From: Hirsutella rhossiliensis | Lineage: Eukaryota; Ascomycota; Sordariomycetes; Hypocreales; Ophiocordycipitaceae | Direction of reading: 5' to 3' | DNA: 64,000 nt | Assembly (NCBI RefSeq): GCF_020360975.1 | Contig: NW_025408674.1 | Location: 1,302,001-1,366,000, forward strand | Part shown: one piece after another, positions 1-10,301 of the stretch | Layout: the number at the start of each line of letters is the position of its first letter | Numbering within the stretch: position 1 is the stretch's first letter | Program-made: the position numbers and the translations under genes | The notes under the pieces: model-generated | Database searches by the model: none | What the model was told of the DNA's origin: nothing | Seen by the model: only the letters and a program-made list of their open reading frames with translations

Positions 1-2802
1 CGTGCCGCATTGGTCGTTCCTGAACTTGACGGCCCTCTACTGGACAATCTTTCGGCTATGGGCACATCTCCGCCACCAGGCCGGCGAGCTGACGGACGCT
101 GAACAGCCCCCCGGAGACCATCCCTCTGAGGCAAGGAGGGCGAACGCTTCTATGCTTAGATGCGTACGCCTACCGGGGCCATGTTCTACGGGACTTATGC
201 CTGTATGACTACATGTCGATGATTCATTTGGTGCGTCGAAAGGGTCGGAGTGAAGATGAATCTCACATTTTTCTCGATGGGCAGGATTCCGACTGTGACG
301 GCTGGATGCAAAAGCTTCGACGGCCCGACCAGTACGCCGTCCCGATCTTCCAAGGATACATCAGCGACGACCATGACGACGATCACCCAGTGTATATTAA
401 GCGGTACTCTCTAACCCCCCCGGCACCGTTTTGGCTCCGTCTGACGGCCTGTGCAGAAATTCTGTCCTACATTTGGCGTTATTCGTCCCTTGGGAAAACT
501 TCATTTCTGAGAGCCAAGGCGATATAACCGACATATGGACGACGCATCGAGCGCGGCTTTGTCCCCGCCTCCGTTTCTACGTCTCCAACATTTGTCTTTT
601 GAGAAAGTCTGCCGAGGACGCGCGTAAAGACGCGAAGCTCTGGGCCACTCGATCGGAGGGTGACGACACAATTGACGTCGAGTACCCACTTGACGATGGC
701 CGCTACGAAGAGGAGCCTCCAGCGATGGCCCATCGTCAGGCCTACAGAGCTCTACTCCAGATTTTGCGAAATGCCGTGCAAGATACAGACGCCACGAAAG
801 ACTCCCCCGTCCTTGGAGGTTTAATACGCGACCTGTGCGAAGAGAACCCGGCTGAAGAAGAACAGCCTTTTGTGCTACGTCAGGACGATCTATACCGGAA
901 TATACCCCATGATCAAGGTGACGCCTTGTGCCAATTTCCAATCTCTCGAGACGATGTCCAAGCAGCGGCCAAAGCCCAACGACTATTGCATCTTCGGATG
1001 CTGGATGATATCGAGGCTGGTTCTCAGCGCACCGTACTGTCCGCGAATGGCACCGACATTGACGATACCCTAGCTCGTTACGGCGATATGGAGTCCGCCG
1101 CTGCGCTCCCGGGTAGTGACCTCGATGAACAAGGCCCTCGGATGCTTGTCGACGTCAGTCCGGTCACTAGCTTCGTGGAGATGGGACGCACCACCGCCGC
1201 TAGCTTTACACTGAACTATCTACAGACCATGGCCCTTCAACTCGTTTGCGTATTTCTGGACAAGTATACTGCCGATCCGGACTCAGCTGGTCAGCATCTT
1301 CAATATACCGGCGGGCCGGGAGGCACGGAAAGTCAAGGATTATCGATGCCCTGAAGGGCGTGTTCGCGGCGAGAGACCAGCCACATCTTCTGCAGATAAC
1401 CGGCACATCAGGCAGTTCGGCGGCCCAGATTGGCGGCACGACGATCCACTCGGCCTGTGGGTTAGATTCCCATCGCGATCCAAACAAACCGCCTCCCCTT
1501 CTCGGAGGCGAAGAAATGGATATGGAAACTGAAGCTGGTACTCGTGATTGACGAGGTCAGTATGCTGGGAGGAGCCACTCTGCACAACGTCAGTCGTCAC
1601 CTGCAGGCACTCCGTGACTGTCCGGACGAGCCGTTTGGTGGGATGCCTGTCGTTCTACTGATGGGAGACTTCTACCAGTTCGCCCCCGTGCGGGAAACAA
1701 GCCTCCTGATCAACAGACCGCCGGACCGAACACAGACCCCCCTGCGACAAGCCACCATCTCTCACCACAGCGGCTGCAGATTGTGGTACATGTTCAAAAC
1801 CGTTGTGCTCCTCGAAGACCAAGTCCGCGCACGCAACGATCCCCAACTCCGCGCACTCCTGGATCGAGTCCGTAACGGCCGGCAGACCCAGCAAGATCTG
1901 AGCTTGCTCAATGCCAACATTGTAGGACGCTCCCAAATCACCTTCCATGACGGTTTGCGTGCTATAACGCCGCTGAACCGCACCCGGTGGGCCCTCAACA
2001 TGGAAGCCGTCGTGGGCTGGGCGCGCTTCAACAGGCAGCATATCCGTATCTTTGTCTCGACTCACACCTGGCGCAACGGCACGCTTTCTCCAAACATCGT
2101 AGCGCGAACCATAGGACAAGGTGACGACTCTGCCTGCAAAGTCCCCGGCGTCTTCTTCTACGCTCAGGGCATGCCTGTGGTTGTGAACAAAAACATCTAC
2201 ACGGGTTTGAAAGTGGTGAATGGGGCGGACTTTACTGCCGTGGACGTAATACTCGATCCCAATCACCCAGGATACCACTTGGCGGATGACGTGACCATCC
2301 ACTTCGGGCCGCCGCTCGGTATTCTTCTGCAGTCCGAGGAGACGAAAGCCTTGGCGATACCCTCCTCCCGGTGGGGACGGTTCTCATCCGCCCCATGTCA
2401 CATACACTTGATTCGACTAACTCTCACTTCAAATTCTTGTCGGCAAGATGCACGCGACGTGGATTGCCCGTCGTACCGGCGTTCGTTCTCACTGATTACA
2501 AAGCCCAGGGTAAAACCTTCGTGGAGGTACTGTTGGAGCTGCGTGGAAATCGTGTGACCAATGGTGAACCCTCCAAGTGCGATTTTACGAGCCTCTATGT
2601 GCAACTGTCCAGGTGCACCTCGCTTCGGGGCATCAAGCTTCTTGGTCCCGTGAGGTACCATGATTTCATTGGCAATGGGCTGGATCAGGCCATACTTGAT
2701 GGAATGCAGAGACTCAAGAACTTGGCCGCGGAAACGAGACGGTTATACGAGGCCAAGGTTTCGAAAAGTAGTGGCAGTATACTAACCATCCCGATAGTTT
2801 GA
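1..2802 (+). pseudogene. Helitron Rep/PIF1-like helicase, C-terminal part, frameshifted
   Basis: This is the 3' part of a rolling-circle (Helitron) transposon protein that unwinds DNA during transposition; its start lies outside the window. Helitron-type segments come in order: AYRGHVLRDLCLYDYMSMIH (about 155-225), LVRRKGRSEDES, then VPWENFISESQ and LLRKSAEDARKDAKLW (480-650), the Walker A region (1310-1335), Walker B VIDEVSMLGG (from 1541), LMGDFYQFAPV (from 1658), and the C-terminal TDYKAQGKT and YVQLSRCTSLRGIKLL (2490-2645). They lie in different frames, so there are at least four frameshifts: about 410-470, about 1327 inside Walker A, about 1460-1490 and about 2350. One breaks the P-loop, so the protein cannot work. 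The last stop is at 2800-2802. I could not identify the Helitron 3' hairpin or CTRR terminus. A second, more degraded relative lies at 24.1-25.9 kb on the minus strand. Confidence 0.85.
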
Positions 2803-2879
2803 CCCTTTCGTACGTCGTAGCCACGATCGGCCAGCTTCTACTCGATCTGCGGTGCTGTCGACTAACCAAGCGTATCCCT

Positions 2880-3614
2880 TCACCGCCGACCAAGCATGGC
2901 TGCTGACATGTCCATCATATGCGACTCCATCCCCTCTGCTTTACCCTGCTCCATCGCGACCATCATTTGACTCATCGCCGTCCCACTTGTCCCGCTCGGA
3001 GCTCGACCGTACACGGACTCGGCAAACATCCGAAGCTGCATCGGGAATCGGGAATCCCCATATTGCTCGATGATGTCGCTCTTTTCCACCGCGCTTCGTA
3101 GGTCGTGCCATTGCGATGGGGTCATACCGAGTGTCTCACACTCTTTCTTCTTTGCATCCCACCACGGCGGCAGTATACCGGGACAACGCTCGACGCGCTC
3201 CAGGAAACGCTTGAAGCCACGCAACCCGTTGGCGGCACCACCATATATGCTATCCGCGTCTGCTTCGCCTTCAATGTTGTACATGTCCTCAACGCGCAGT
3301 CGGTAGGCGTCGATCAGCAGCCCGTAGACATCTCTTTCCGATCGATCATGCAGCCAAGTGCGATTTTCAAGACGCGTGAAGGGGCGGATGACGCCCTGTT
3401 CCAACCCCTTCGGAGGCGATGAATTTCCCGTTGTAGGCCCATCTTGGAACGATGTCGTGGCGTCGGCCTGTTTGCCACAAACCTTCTTATGGACCTTCCA
3501 GTCTGCCTTCTGGCAATCCCTGGAGCAGTACGGCGTGGTGGAACATTTCGCGCACCTCTTGAGGAGGGCAACTTCAGGCGGCGACTTCTTGCAGCTATTG
3601 CACTCAAGGGCCAT
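2880..3614 (-). CDS. MYND-type zinc-finger protein
   Basis: A 244-residue intronless ORF, apparently intact. The N-terminus has a complete MYND finger in the order C5, C8, C21, C24, C30, C34, H42, C46 (CAKCSTTPYCSRDCQKADWK in the middle). MYND fingers bind two zinc ions and mediate protein-protein contacts. After a short linker (about 50-75) the rest is a soluble, helical region rich in Met, Arg and Glu that I cannot assign to a named domain; small fungal MYND proteins of this layout are common and mostly uncharacterised. The start is the first ATG, placing the finger four residues from the N-terminus, which is usual. The gene lies only 77 bp beyond the Helitron helicase stop on the opposite strand, so capture by the Helitron is possible but not shown. 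It is the best-preserved conserved gene in the window. Confidence 0.85.
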   Translation of the reverse strand: MALECNSCKKSPPEVALLKRCAKCSTTPYCSRDCQKADWKVHKKVCGKQADATTSFQDGPTTGNSSPPKGLEQGVIRPFTRLENRTWLHDRSERDVYGLLIDAYRLRVEDMYNIEGEADADSIYGGAANGLRGFKRFLERVERCPGILPPWWDAKKKECETLGMTPSQWHDLRSAVEKSDIIEQYGDSRFPMQLRMFAESVYGRAPSGTSGTAMSQMMVAMEQGKAEGMESHMMDMSAAMLGRR

Positions 3615-3756
3615 GATGACCTAATTCCGATGACCAATTCGTTGAAGGTTGCTTGTGTGAAGAGGCTGAATCAATTTGAAGCTCATTTGTGAACAGGTAA
3701 GGTGCTGTAGCGGGTCCAAGCAGCCGCACTACCACCTCTCTTCTCCAACAGACTTG

Positions 3757-3764
3757 TTTTTATA
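3757..3764 (-). promoter_or_regulatory. Possible TATA box of the MYND gene
   Basis: On the minus strand this reads TATAAAAA, about 143 nt upstream of the MYND start codon, a reasonable distance for a fungal core promoter. The tract is nearly symmetrical, so it could also serve the other strand. The surrounding 3615-3940 has no other recognisable feature. Confidence 0.35.
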
Positions 3765-3942
3765 AAAACAACCCGAATGCTCGCGCTCGGCTATGCCCAA
3801 CTCTCGTCCCGTTCCTCAAGGCATTGGCGGACCCTGGAAGGGGCCGGTCTCCTGTGCACACAAAAATGCGGTATCGGCGCTGCCCCGCGATCTGCGCCAC
3901 ATTTTGTTGTACGTTCAGCAAAATGTGTTGTACGGATAACTA

Positions 3943-3983
3943 CCCATGCTTACCCCCCCTTCTGCTCACCCCTTATGCTCCGC
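3943..3983 (+). repeat. Left terminal inverted repeat of Pogo element 1
   Basis: Matches the reverse complement of 6081-6118 almost base for base. TA lies immediately outside. Confidence 0.9.
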
Positions 3984-4235
3984 AAAAATGTTGCCGCTCC
4001 ATACAAATTGGACCAACTTCACTTATACAGAATCTACTCAATTTTAAAGCTTTTGACAAACAGTCACCTGTAACGGGTATAGAAATGACTGAACTTACAT
4101 TTTGTGAAGTCAGCTGATGACCATAGGTGTCGTGGTCCGTGACACCCTGACATCGCGAAATGGCAATTTCGACCCCTAATCTCCTCCTGCCTCCTTTGCT
4201 TTCCACTCTTGCTCATCCTCCACCACCTGTCACAA

Positions 4236-5971
4236 ATGGCTCCAAAAAGGCCTCGTTCCATCTATACAGAGAACGTGATGGCTGAGGCAATCCTCGATGT
4301 CACTGATAACGGTCTGTCGCAGCGCCAGGCTTCTCAGAAATGGGGGATACCCCAGAGTACTATTTCCAGCAGAATGCGAGGTCAGTCGGCATTAACCGAC
4401 CAGGAACAACCTGGAAAACTCCTATCCAGAGACCAGGAGGCCAACTTGGTTGCATGGACTCTTCGCCAAGAATCTCTGGGTTACGCTCCGTCCCAGAGTC
4501 AAATCCGCGCCTGCGTTGTTGCCGTTCTGAAACAGCAAGGCTGCGACTCAAGATTGGGACGTCATTGGGTAGAAAAGTTCATTCAACGCCATCCAGAACT
4601 TAGAAGCAAGGTCGGTAGGCGTCAGGAAGCCAACAGATTCGACTCATTTACTCCCAAAGCAGTGCACTGGTACTTTGACGTCAGGGAGAAGGAGTACGGG
4701 TGGATCAAGCCGGAGAACACCGTGAATGTTGATGAAGGGGGGATTATGTCGGGTTTTGGTATGCAATCAACTCTCCATAGGCGATATAAGCTAATACAAT
4801 TTCTTTGCTAGGTCTGGACAGTCTGGTGGTTGGAAGTTTGGACCTAAACGGAAGACTCTTCTCAAGGGACCCCAGTCCCGCAGCTGGACCACTTTTATAG
4901 AGGCCATCACCGCCGACGGGCGCGCCTTGACTCCTGGCATCATATTTAAGGGCAAAGATCTCCAGGCACAGTGGTTTAAGGACGAGTTTCGAGAATTTGC
5001 GGATTGGAACTACATAACTTCACCAAATGGATGGACGGACAACCACATTGCCGTCGAATGGCTTGAGGAAGTCTATTTGCCTCAGACGCGACCTGACGAC
5101 GACTCTGAGGCCAGGCTTATCATTCTGGATGGGGAGTCATGCAACGGTTCGTACTTTGTTTTTACGGCGATGAGGCCCTGCTGATTTGACGACAGAATAA
5201 GTGGATGGCTACGTGCTTTCTGAACAATGTCTACTGTTGTTATCTTCCATCTCACTGTTCTCGTAGCCTCCAGCCATTAGAAAACGTTGTTTTCAATGCT
5301 ATAAAGACAGCCTACCGGAAGGAGCTTGACAGACTGGCTTCTTTGACGGATTCCACGCCTGTTGACAAGGTCAATTTTATACGTGCGTATGCCACGGCAC
5401 GTCAAACGGGAATGACAACAAGAAACATCTTGTCCGGTTGGAGAACCACTGAAATTGGCCAATCTCGCGTTCCAAGGCGTTGGGGCATCCTGAGATCCAA
5501 GGAGACAAAGTTACGGCATCCCCGGAACATAGGCCGTTTTTGGACTCTGACGACACCCCGAAATCTAGCCGCCATATTCGTGATCTTGGCAAGAACAGAA
5601 CACCTACGACTCGGAGGCGATATGCCAAGACAGCGAAAGGCTGGGAAACTCAAGAACAGACACTAGCAGAACATGGTAGTAAAATTGCTAGGCTGGAGGA
5701 GGAAGTGGACAGGCTGAAGAGAGGAAGAAAGAGAAGAGCGATCCCTAACCCAAATAGACGCTTCATGCGTCTCGCCGAAGCTTTGGCGGCCGGTGAGGCC
5801 GTCCCCGAAATTGGGAGTCCAAAGAAAGCCGTTGTGGTGGATTGCGACTGGTTAGAGGAGGTGGTGGAGTCGGAGACGGAGACAGCTTCGGTGATTGAGG
5901 TCAACGTATCTGGGCCTCCGCAGCGCACCACGCGACAGGGTCGCGTCATAAAAAGACCAAGAACCAATTAG
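4236..5971 (+). pseudogene. Pogo/Fot-type DDE transposase, frameshifted
   Basis: Transposase that would bind the 3943/6118 inverted repeats and cut with a DDE active site. Starting at ATG 4236, a psq-type helix-turn-helix is seen (GLSQRQASQKWGIPQSTISS), then a CENP-B/Tc5-type second HTH (about 4400-4610, ending HWVEKFIQRHPEL), the first catalytic Asp in NVDEGGIM (about 4728), an intron at 4759-4811 (GTATGC..TAG), then LDSLVVG, WTTFIEAITADGRALTPGII, the second Asp in LIILDGE (about 5120-5140), SLQPLE..FNAIKTAYRKEL (5260-5330) and a C-terminal coiled coil (KIARLEEEVDRLKR, about 5680-5730). Single-base deletions shift the frame near 4853 and near 5450. Between 5147 and 5201 an intron-like stretch does not restore frame. 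Inactive as it stands. The residues before ATG 4236 in the same frame have no ATG and are not part of the protein. Confidence 0.85.
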
Positions 5972-6080
5972 TGTGTTCAATTCTCATTCAAATGATGTAT
6001 CTTTTATATTTATATGTACATAGTTCGCCGAAATATGAGCAGTTCAAAAATCAGATTTTGGGTGAGGTTTGTCTCATTTG

Positions 6081-6118
6081 GCGGAGCATAAGGGGTGAGC
6101 AGAAGGGGGTAAGCATGG
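6081..6118 (-). repeat. Right terminal inverted repeat of Pogo element 1
   Basis: Inverted copy of 3943-3983, followed by TA at 6119-6120. Confidence 0.9.
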
Positions 6119-6120
6119 TA

Positions 6121-6599
6121 CCCCTTTGTTTTCCGGACTTTGTAATCCTGGATTCTTACTTTCTCGGACGTTTTCAGACCCTTCGCACAGTGGTGCACAC
6201 TCACAAAGAAACTTTGCAGAAAAGGCATATGATGTAGTAATGGGGTAGTTGCATCGTATTTCGTGTCTCTGTCTTCCTCTCTTTCTGTCCTAAACTCGTA
6301 GTATATGTATATGGTTAAGGCAGGCTGGGGCCCCAGCCTCTCGACTGGAGACGTTCCAGTCTTTAATAGGAGCTTTCAGCCTCCTCGTTAGACGCGGTTG
6401 TCAGCTCCTTGTTGGCGTAGCTGCCCATGGGTGACCTGGCTAACTCGACCAAGAGACGTTCTTCGCAACACACACAATGTATCGATTGATGATACTCGCA
6501 TTGGCAAACATTTTCTTAATCCAAGCATTAGGTTTCCAATGAGAAGTTTTAAATTTAGTAAAAGTGTTCAACTTCTCAAGGCAAAGGGCAATTTAGGGT
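6121..6599. other. Intergenic, no feature recognised
   Basis: This lies between the Pogo element and the 980-bp inverted-repeat element. The open stretches are short and have no recognisable protein similarity. A small palindromic GGCTGGGGCCCCAGCC is present at about 6323-6338. Confidence 0.5.
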
Positions 6600-6607
6600 T
6601 AAAGGAT

Positions 6608-7587
6608 GGCAATTGCTACACCGGCATGAACAAATGGCTACACCGGCATGACTCTTACACCGGCATGACTTTTACGGCCTCTGATTGGTCTATCCCTTGT
6701 TGTTAGTGCATTTGGATTCTGCCAACAGCTCCCGTTGTACCCCGGGGCTTTACTCTGCAAATTGCGACGCCACGCATCTTCGCCAGCCAGCTATCACGCT
6801 AATTACTCCTTCGTTGCGAAGCCTACTGAGAATAATTGTTCCCGACTTTGCAAAGCCACAGGACTGCAGGAGCAGTAGTGTTTCGGACTCCTTGCTGAGA
6901 CCAACACTCAAACACAAGCTGTATCAGACATCGCCACAGCCTCGTTTTCAAGGCTATCTGCACCACAAACCAGCTCTTTCCCTTGTACTGAAGTAGTCCC
7001 CCTCTTTCTCTCTTTCATCGTCGAATCGACTGCCCTGTTAACCATGTTCTGCTCCGTGCGTGCGACACTTTTCCTATCGCGATCAAGACCGCCAATTCGG
7101 CATTAGTTATGTCCCAACCTGGCTTTGGATCTAACTCGGTAAGAAACCGACGACGACGGAGCTACCAATCACGCCCTCGAAAACGACAGCGGCAGAACCA
7201 GTCTGATAGTTCAAGACCACCTTCGTCTAGTAGCATAGGGACGAGCATTGGCCAGCAGCGGCAGGCGAAGAAGTGAGTGGGAGCTGCTTAACAGCGACGA
7301 GGAGGCTCTTCCTTCTATAGTAGTTAGATAATAGAGACGTAGATAGCTGTCCCTAAGGGTGGACTAGAATTGACATTATTTCGTGTTGCAAACTAGACTT
7401 CATTTTAGTGCTCGCGGCTCGCCTCAGTTGAAGATGGGGCCTTGTTAAGAGATTTGGCTTCACCGCCTTCACGCGGATGTACCTGTGGATCAAGGAACGA
7501 ATGGAGCGAATCAGAGGCTGTAAAAGTCATGCCGGTATAAGAGTCATGCCGGTGTAGCCATTTGTTCATGCCGGTGTAGCAATTGCC
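6608..7587. mobile_element. 980-bp non-autonomous inverted-repeat transposon with 8-bp TSD
   Basis: The ends are inverted repeats of about 78 bp (6608-6685 and 7510-7587) starting GGCAATTGCTACACCGG, with about three mismatches between arms. The arms each hold three spaced copies of TACACCGGCATGA. An exact 8-bp direct repeat TAAAGGAT flanks the element (6600-6607 and 7588-7595). An 8-bp duplication fits hAT-type elements, though MULE-like elements with 8-9 bp duplications cannot be excluded. No transposase is encoded; the only ORF is a 55-codon basic reading frame at 7109-7276. Likely a deletion derivative mobilised in trans. Confidence 0.88.
7109..7276 (+). CDS. Small basic ORF inside the 980-bp element (55 aa)
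   Basis: ATG to TGA, with an Arg/Ser/Gln-rich sequence (NRRRRSYQSRPRKRQRQ and a Ser-rich stretch). It might be the N-terminal remnant of the parent transposase, whose DNA-binding regions are often basic. A GTAAGA at about 7140 could be a splice donor, so the reading frame may once have continued elsewhere. No recognised domain; it could be fortuitous. Confidence 0.3.
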   Translation: MSQPGFGSNSVRNRRRRSYQSRPRKRQRQNQSDSSRPPSSSSIGTSIGQQRQAKK

Positions 7588-7612
7588 TAAAGGATAGGTA
7601 TGTCGTATAGGC

Positions 7613-7713
7613 GGGATGGCTCCGGACAGACAGGTTCAGACAGACATATTGCAGGGATTATCGCGCTAAGCATGGGTTAAAAGCCATCGCGCCTTGACTA
7701 CAACCTGAACGGG
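7613..7713 (+). repeat. Left TIR of the MULE
   Basis: 101-bp arm matching the reverse complement of 12446-12546. Differences are scattered single bases, for example in the GTTCAGACAG stretch. Confidence 0.9.
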
Positions 7714-7776
7714 AATAATCGTTCATCGCCCTTGCTAGGGTGCGCGTCGCAATAAGAATCGCGTTGTTCAGGTTCA

Positions 7777-10299
7777 ATGGAGATCCAGCATCTCGTCCGA
7801 CGCGAACGCGAACGCGATGGAGATCCAGTACCGCGACAGCCTCCCGATGATGTCCGCTCCGGCTTCGACAAAGCTGTAGAAGCCCTACCGCAAGAGCATC
7901 TCCGCGCTCCTGTTACCGGTGACGAAGTGAACAGCCCCGAGGAAGCCCTTCACTGGTTCCAAAACTATGCATTCACCCAGGGTTTCGCTCTGGTCACTGC
8001 CAGCAAGGTACGCGACCGCCTGCGAGTGAATTGTATCCATCACGGTAGAGGTACCCGAAATACTCGAAAGCTGCCGGACATCGTCACAGAGGGAGGGGAC
8101 CGAAAGAAGGAGCTTACGTACACCAAGGCCAAGGAGTGTCCTTATAGTCTTTATGTCTCCTACAAAACTATCCGGAGCGGCCGCGGAGGATAGAAGAGCG
8201 AAAAGGCTGGGTGGTCGGTTTCACTTACGCGTACCATACGCATCCGCCACTTCAAAATCCCTTCCACTACGCCTGCCATAGATCCCGTATCCCAGAGCGG
8301 GCTGCGGCAGTCGATCTGGCCCTCGCGCATCGGACTGCCGGCCTGTCAGCAACTGAATCAACCCGGATTCTCGACCAACACGGCTTAGGCAACTGTCTTT
8401 CTGCAAAGGAGTTCTACAACCTGAGCCGGTCTGAAGGAGACGCAGCAGTCAAGAAGCGCTTGACGTCTTGCTCACTTGTTTGGAGTTCGAGGACTTCCGT
8501 GTTCGTTGCTTCTTCAAATACCTTCTTGACGACCAAGGACGACGGACAGCGCGAGTACTCGAGCACCTGTTCTTCTGTTCTTCCGAGCAGATCCGCCTGG
8601 GTAGAAGATTCGTCAGCGGATTCCTCATGCAAACCGATGCGACGTTCAACACCAATTGCCTCCACCTGCCTTTATCTGTCATAGTGGGAATCACAAACAC
8701 AGGCAAGACATTTCCTCTGGCTTTCGCCTTTATAACATCTGAATCAGCTGAAGCCTTCGAATTTGTGAATGCTCAATTGGCAGAACTGGTCTGGTACGAT
8801 TGCCCACCACCTCAAGTCGTTCTCGGGGATCAAACCAAAGGGCTCGCTGCCGCGATGGCGGCGTCCCAAGCGAGCTGATCCTCAGGGTGAAGATGGGCAA
8901 ATATTGCAGCTCTGTGAATGGCATGCCGCAGAGAACTTCAAGAAGCGATTGTTAGACTCGGGCAAATATACGAAGGAACGAAGGGAAGAGCTACTTCGGT
9001 TTGTTTGGGATTACATACAAGCTCCCGATGAGGCGCGACTTGAAGAACGGCGAGGCGAGCTGCTCGCAGAAATTCGGGAGCCGGAACGCCTTTATCTCAA
9101 GAATAATTGGCAACCGAAAGAGCGCCAATTTGTCCGAGCACACACACGACAGTACCCGAACCTCGGATGTAACAGCACGCAGAGGAACGAAAGCTACCAT
9201 GTCGTGGTCAAACAGTCTCTGAACAGGCAGCTTCCCCTGCAGGCATCCTGTCAAAAACTGGCCGAAAGCTTGAAGAAATTAACTCAAAAAATCACTGAAG
9301 ACGAGGATCGGAGCAGGGCTGACGTCCCAAGGCTGTTGGACCGAGCTGCTTTCCGCCTTCTTATCGGGAAGGTTCCACACTACGTTCTAAGCAAGCTAGC
9401 TCCGGAGTGGGAGGCAGCAAAAGCTCTAAGATGGAGGCAAAACACTGAGCTCGAGAAGGAGCGGTAAGGTATTGGGCCTTCTCAACGAACCTGGATGTCC
9501 CTTCGCGTGTGAGTTCCCACTCAGATACGGCCTGCCCTGTCGACACTGGCTGTACGAGGCTGTTGTCAGGTCCTGGCCTGTCCCACTCAATGTCCCACTC
9601 AATGTCCTTCATCCACGCCGGTTACTCGACGGACCTGCGGTGGTACGCAGCTGGACCATGTCTTATGCAAAGCAGCCAGCTCCCGAGGTCACAAAAAATC
9701 CAGGGGATCGTTACCAAGATGGCGGTAGGAACATGGTTCTTCAATCGGGATTGGAGGTCGTTCAAGTACAGGGAGCCTCGGCGGACAGCAGGCAGAGGAG
9801 TTCTCGAGACTCTTTCGCCTACAGAATGACCGTCTAATAGCAGATTTCCAGGCGCAGGTACAGTCAAGAGCCCTCCTGCCTCCGGAATTGCCGGAAGCAC
9901 TGCATTCGCCTGGCTTGAAGAGGTTCAAATCGCACGGTAGCACGAAAAGGCGATCCATGACCGGCCGTGAGGCCGCAGAGCATACTGCCGCTCGAGCGGA
10001 CCGAGCCACTTCGGATTTGCTGAAGGGAGTTGATCAGCTTCCTGACCCTTCCTCGACCCCGTCCTCTCCTTTAGCAACTTCGCCACAGCTTCTTCGGGAA
10101 ACGAGACGTAGTCGAACACGGAGCACGAAGGATATAGAGAAGGCGACGACTGCTACTGGGAAGTCTCCAGATAGAGCGGGAAAGGCCCGAAAGGGTGAGG
10201 AACCCGATATGCCTAAGCCGCGGTGCAAGAAGCGGAAGGCTTCCAAGGAGGATGAAACGCAGTTGGAACTGCAACAGCGGCCTACCCAGGATTGTATAC
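7777..10299 (+). pseudogene. MULE transposase, frameshifted and interrupted by a transposon
   Basis: Mutator-like DDE transposase. From ATG 7777: an N-terminal DNA-binding region (FQNYAFTQGFALVTASKVRD, then CPYSLYVSYK), a basic helical segment (8290-8460), the catalytic domain with TDATFNTN (first Asp), VGITNTGKTFPLAFAF, PPQVVLGDQTKGL (second Asp), QLCEWHAAENFKKRL (8900-8950), and a SWIM-like end (C.FACEFPLRYGLPCRHWLY, 9490-9560) before a basic low-complexity tail. The pieces need about six frame changes (near 8180, 8465, 8862, 9467, and between 9570 and 9890). A 12-nt tandem duplication (CCCACTCAATGT twice) at about 9579-9602 adds four codons in the SWIM region. The reading frame is cut at 10300 by the Pogo insertion. 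Inactive. Confidence 0.85.
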
Positions 10300-10301
10300 T
10301 A

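Larger units (their letters stand above)
3943..6118 (+). mobile_element. Pogo-like (Tc1/mariner) DNA transposon, 2.18 kb
   Basis: The element is bounded by near-identical terminal inverted repeats of about 40 bp (3943-3983 and 6081-6118). The outer ends read CCATGCTTACCCCC and continue into TCTGCTCACCCCTTATGCTC; the two arms differ mainly by two single-base indels in C runs. It is flanked on both sides by TA (3941-3942 and 6119-6120), the target duplication of the Tc1/mariner superfamily. It encloses one transposase gene in the plus direction (4236-5971) and little else. The ends are well preserved although the transposase is broken, so it could still be mobilised in trans. Confidence 0.9.

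Noticed and set aside
7590..7612. Target duplication of the MULE
   Set aside because: The 9-10 bp outside the two TIRs do not match; a duplication cannot be claimed.
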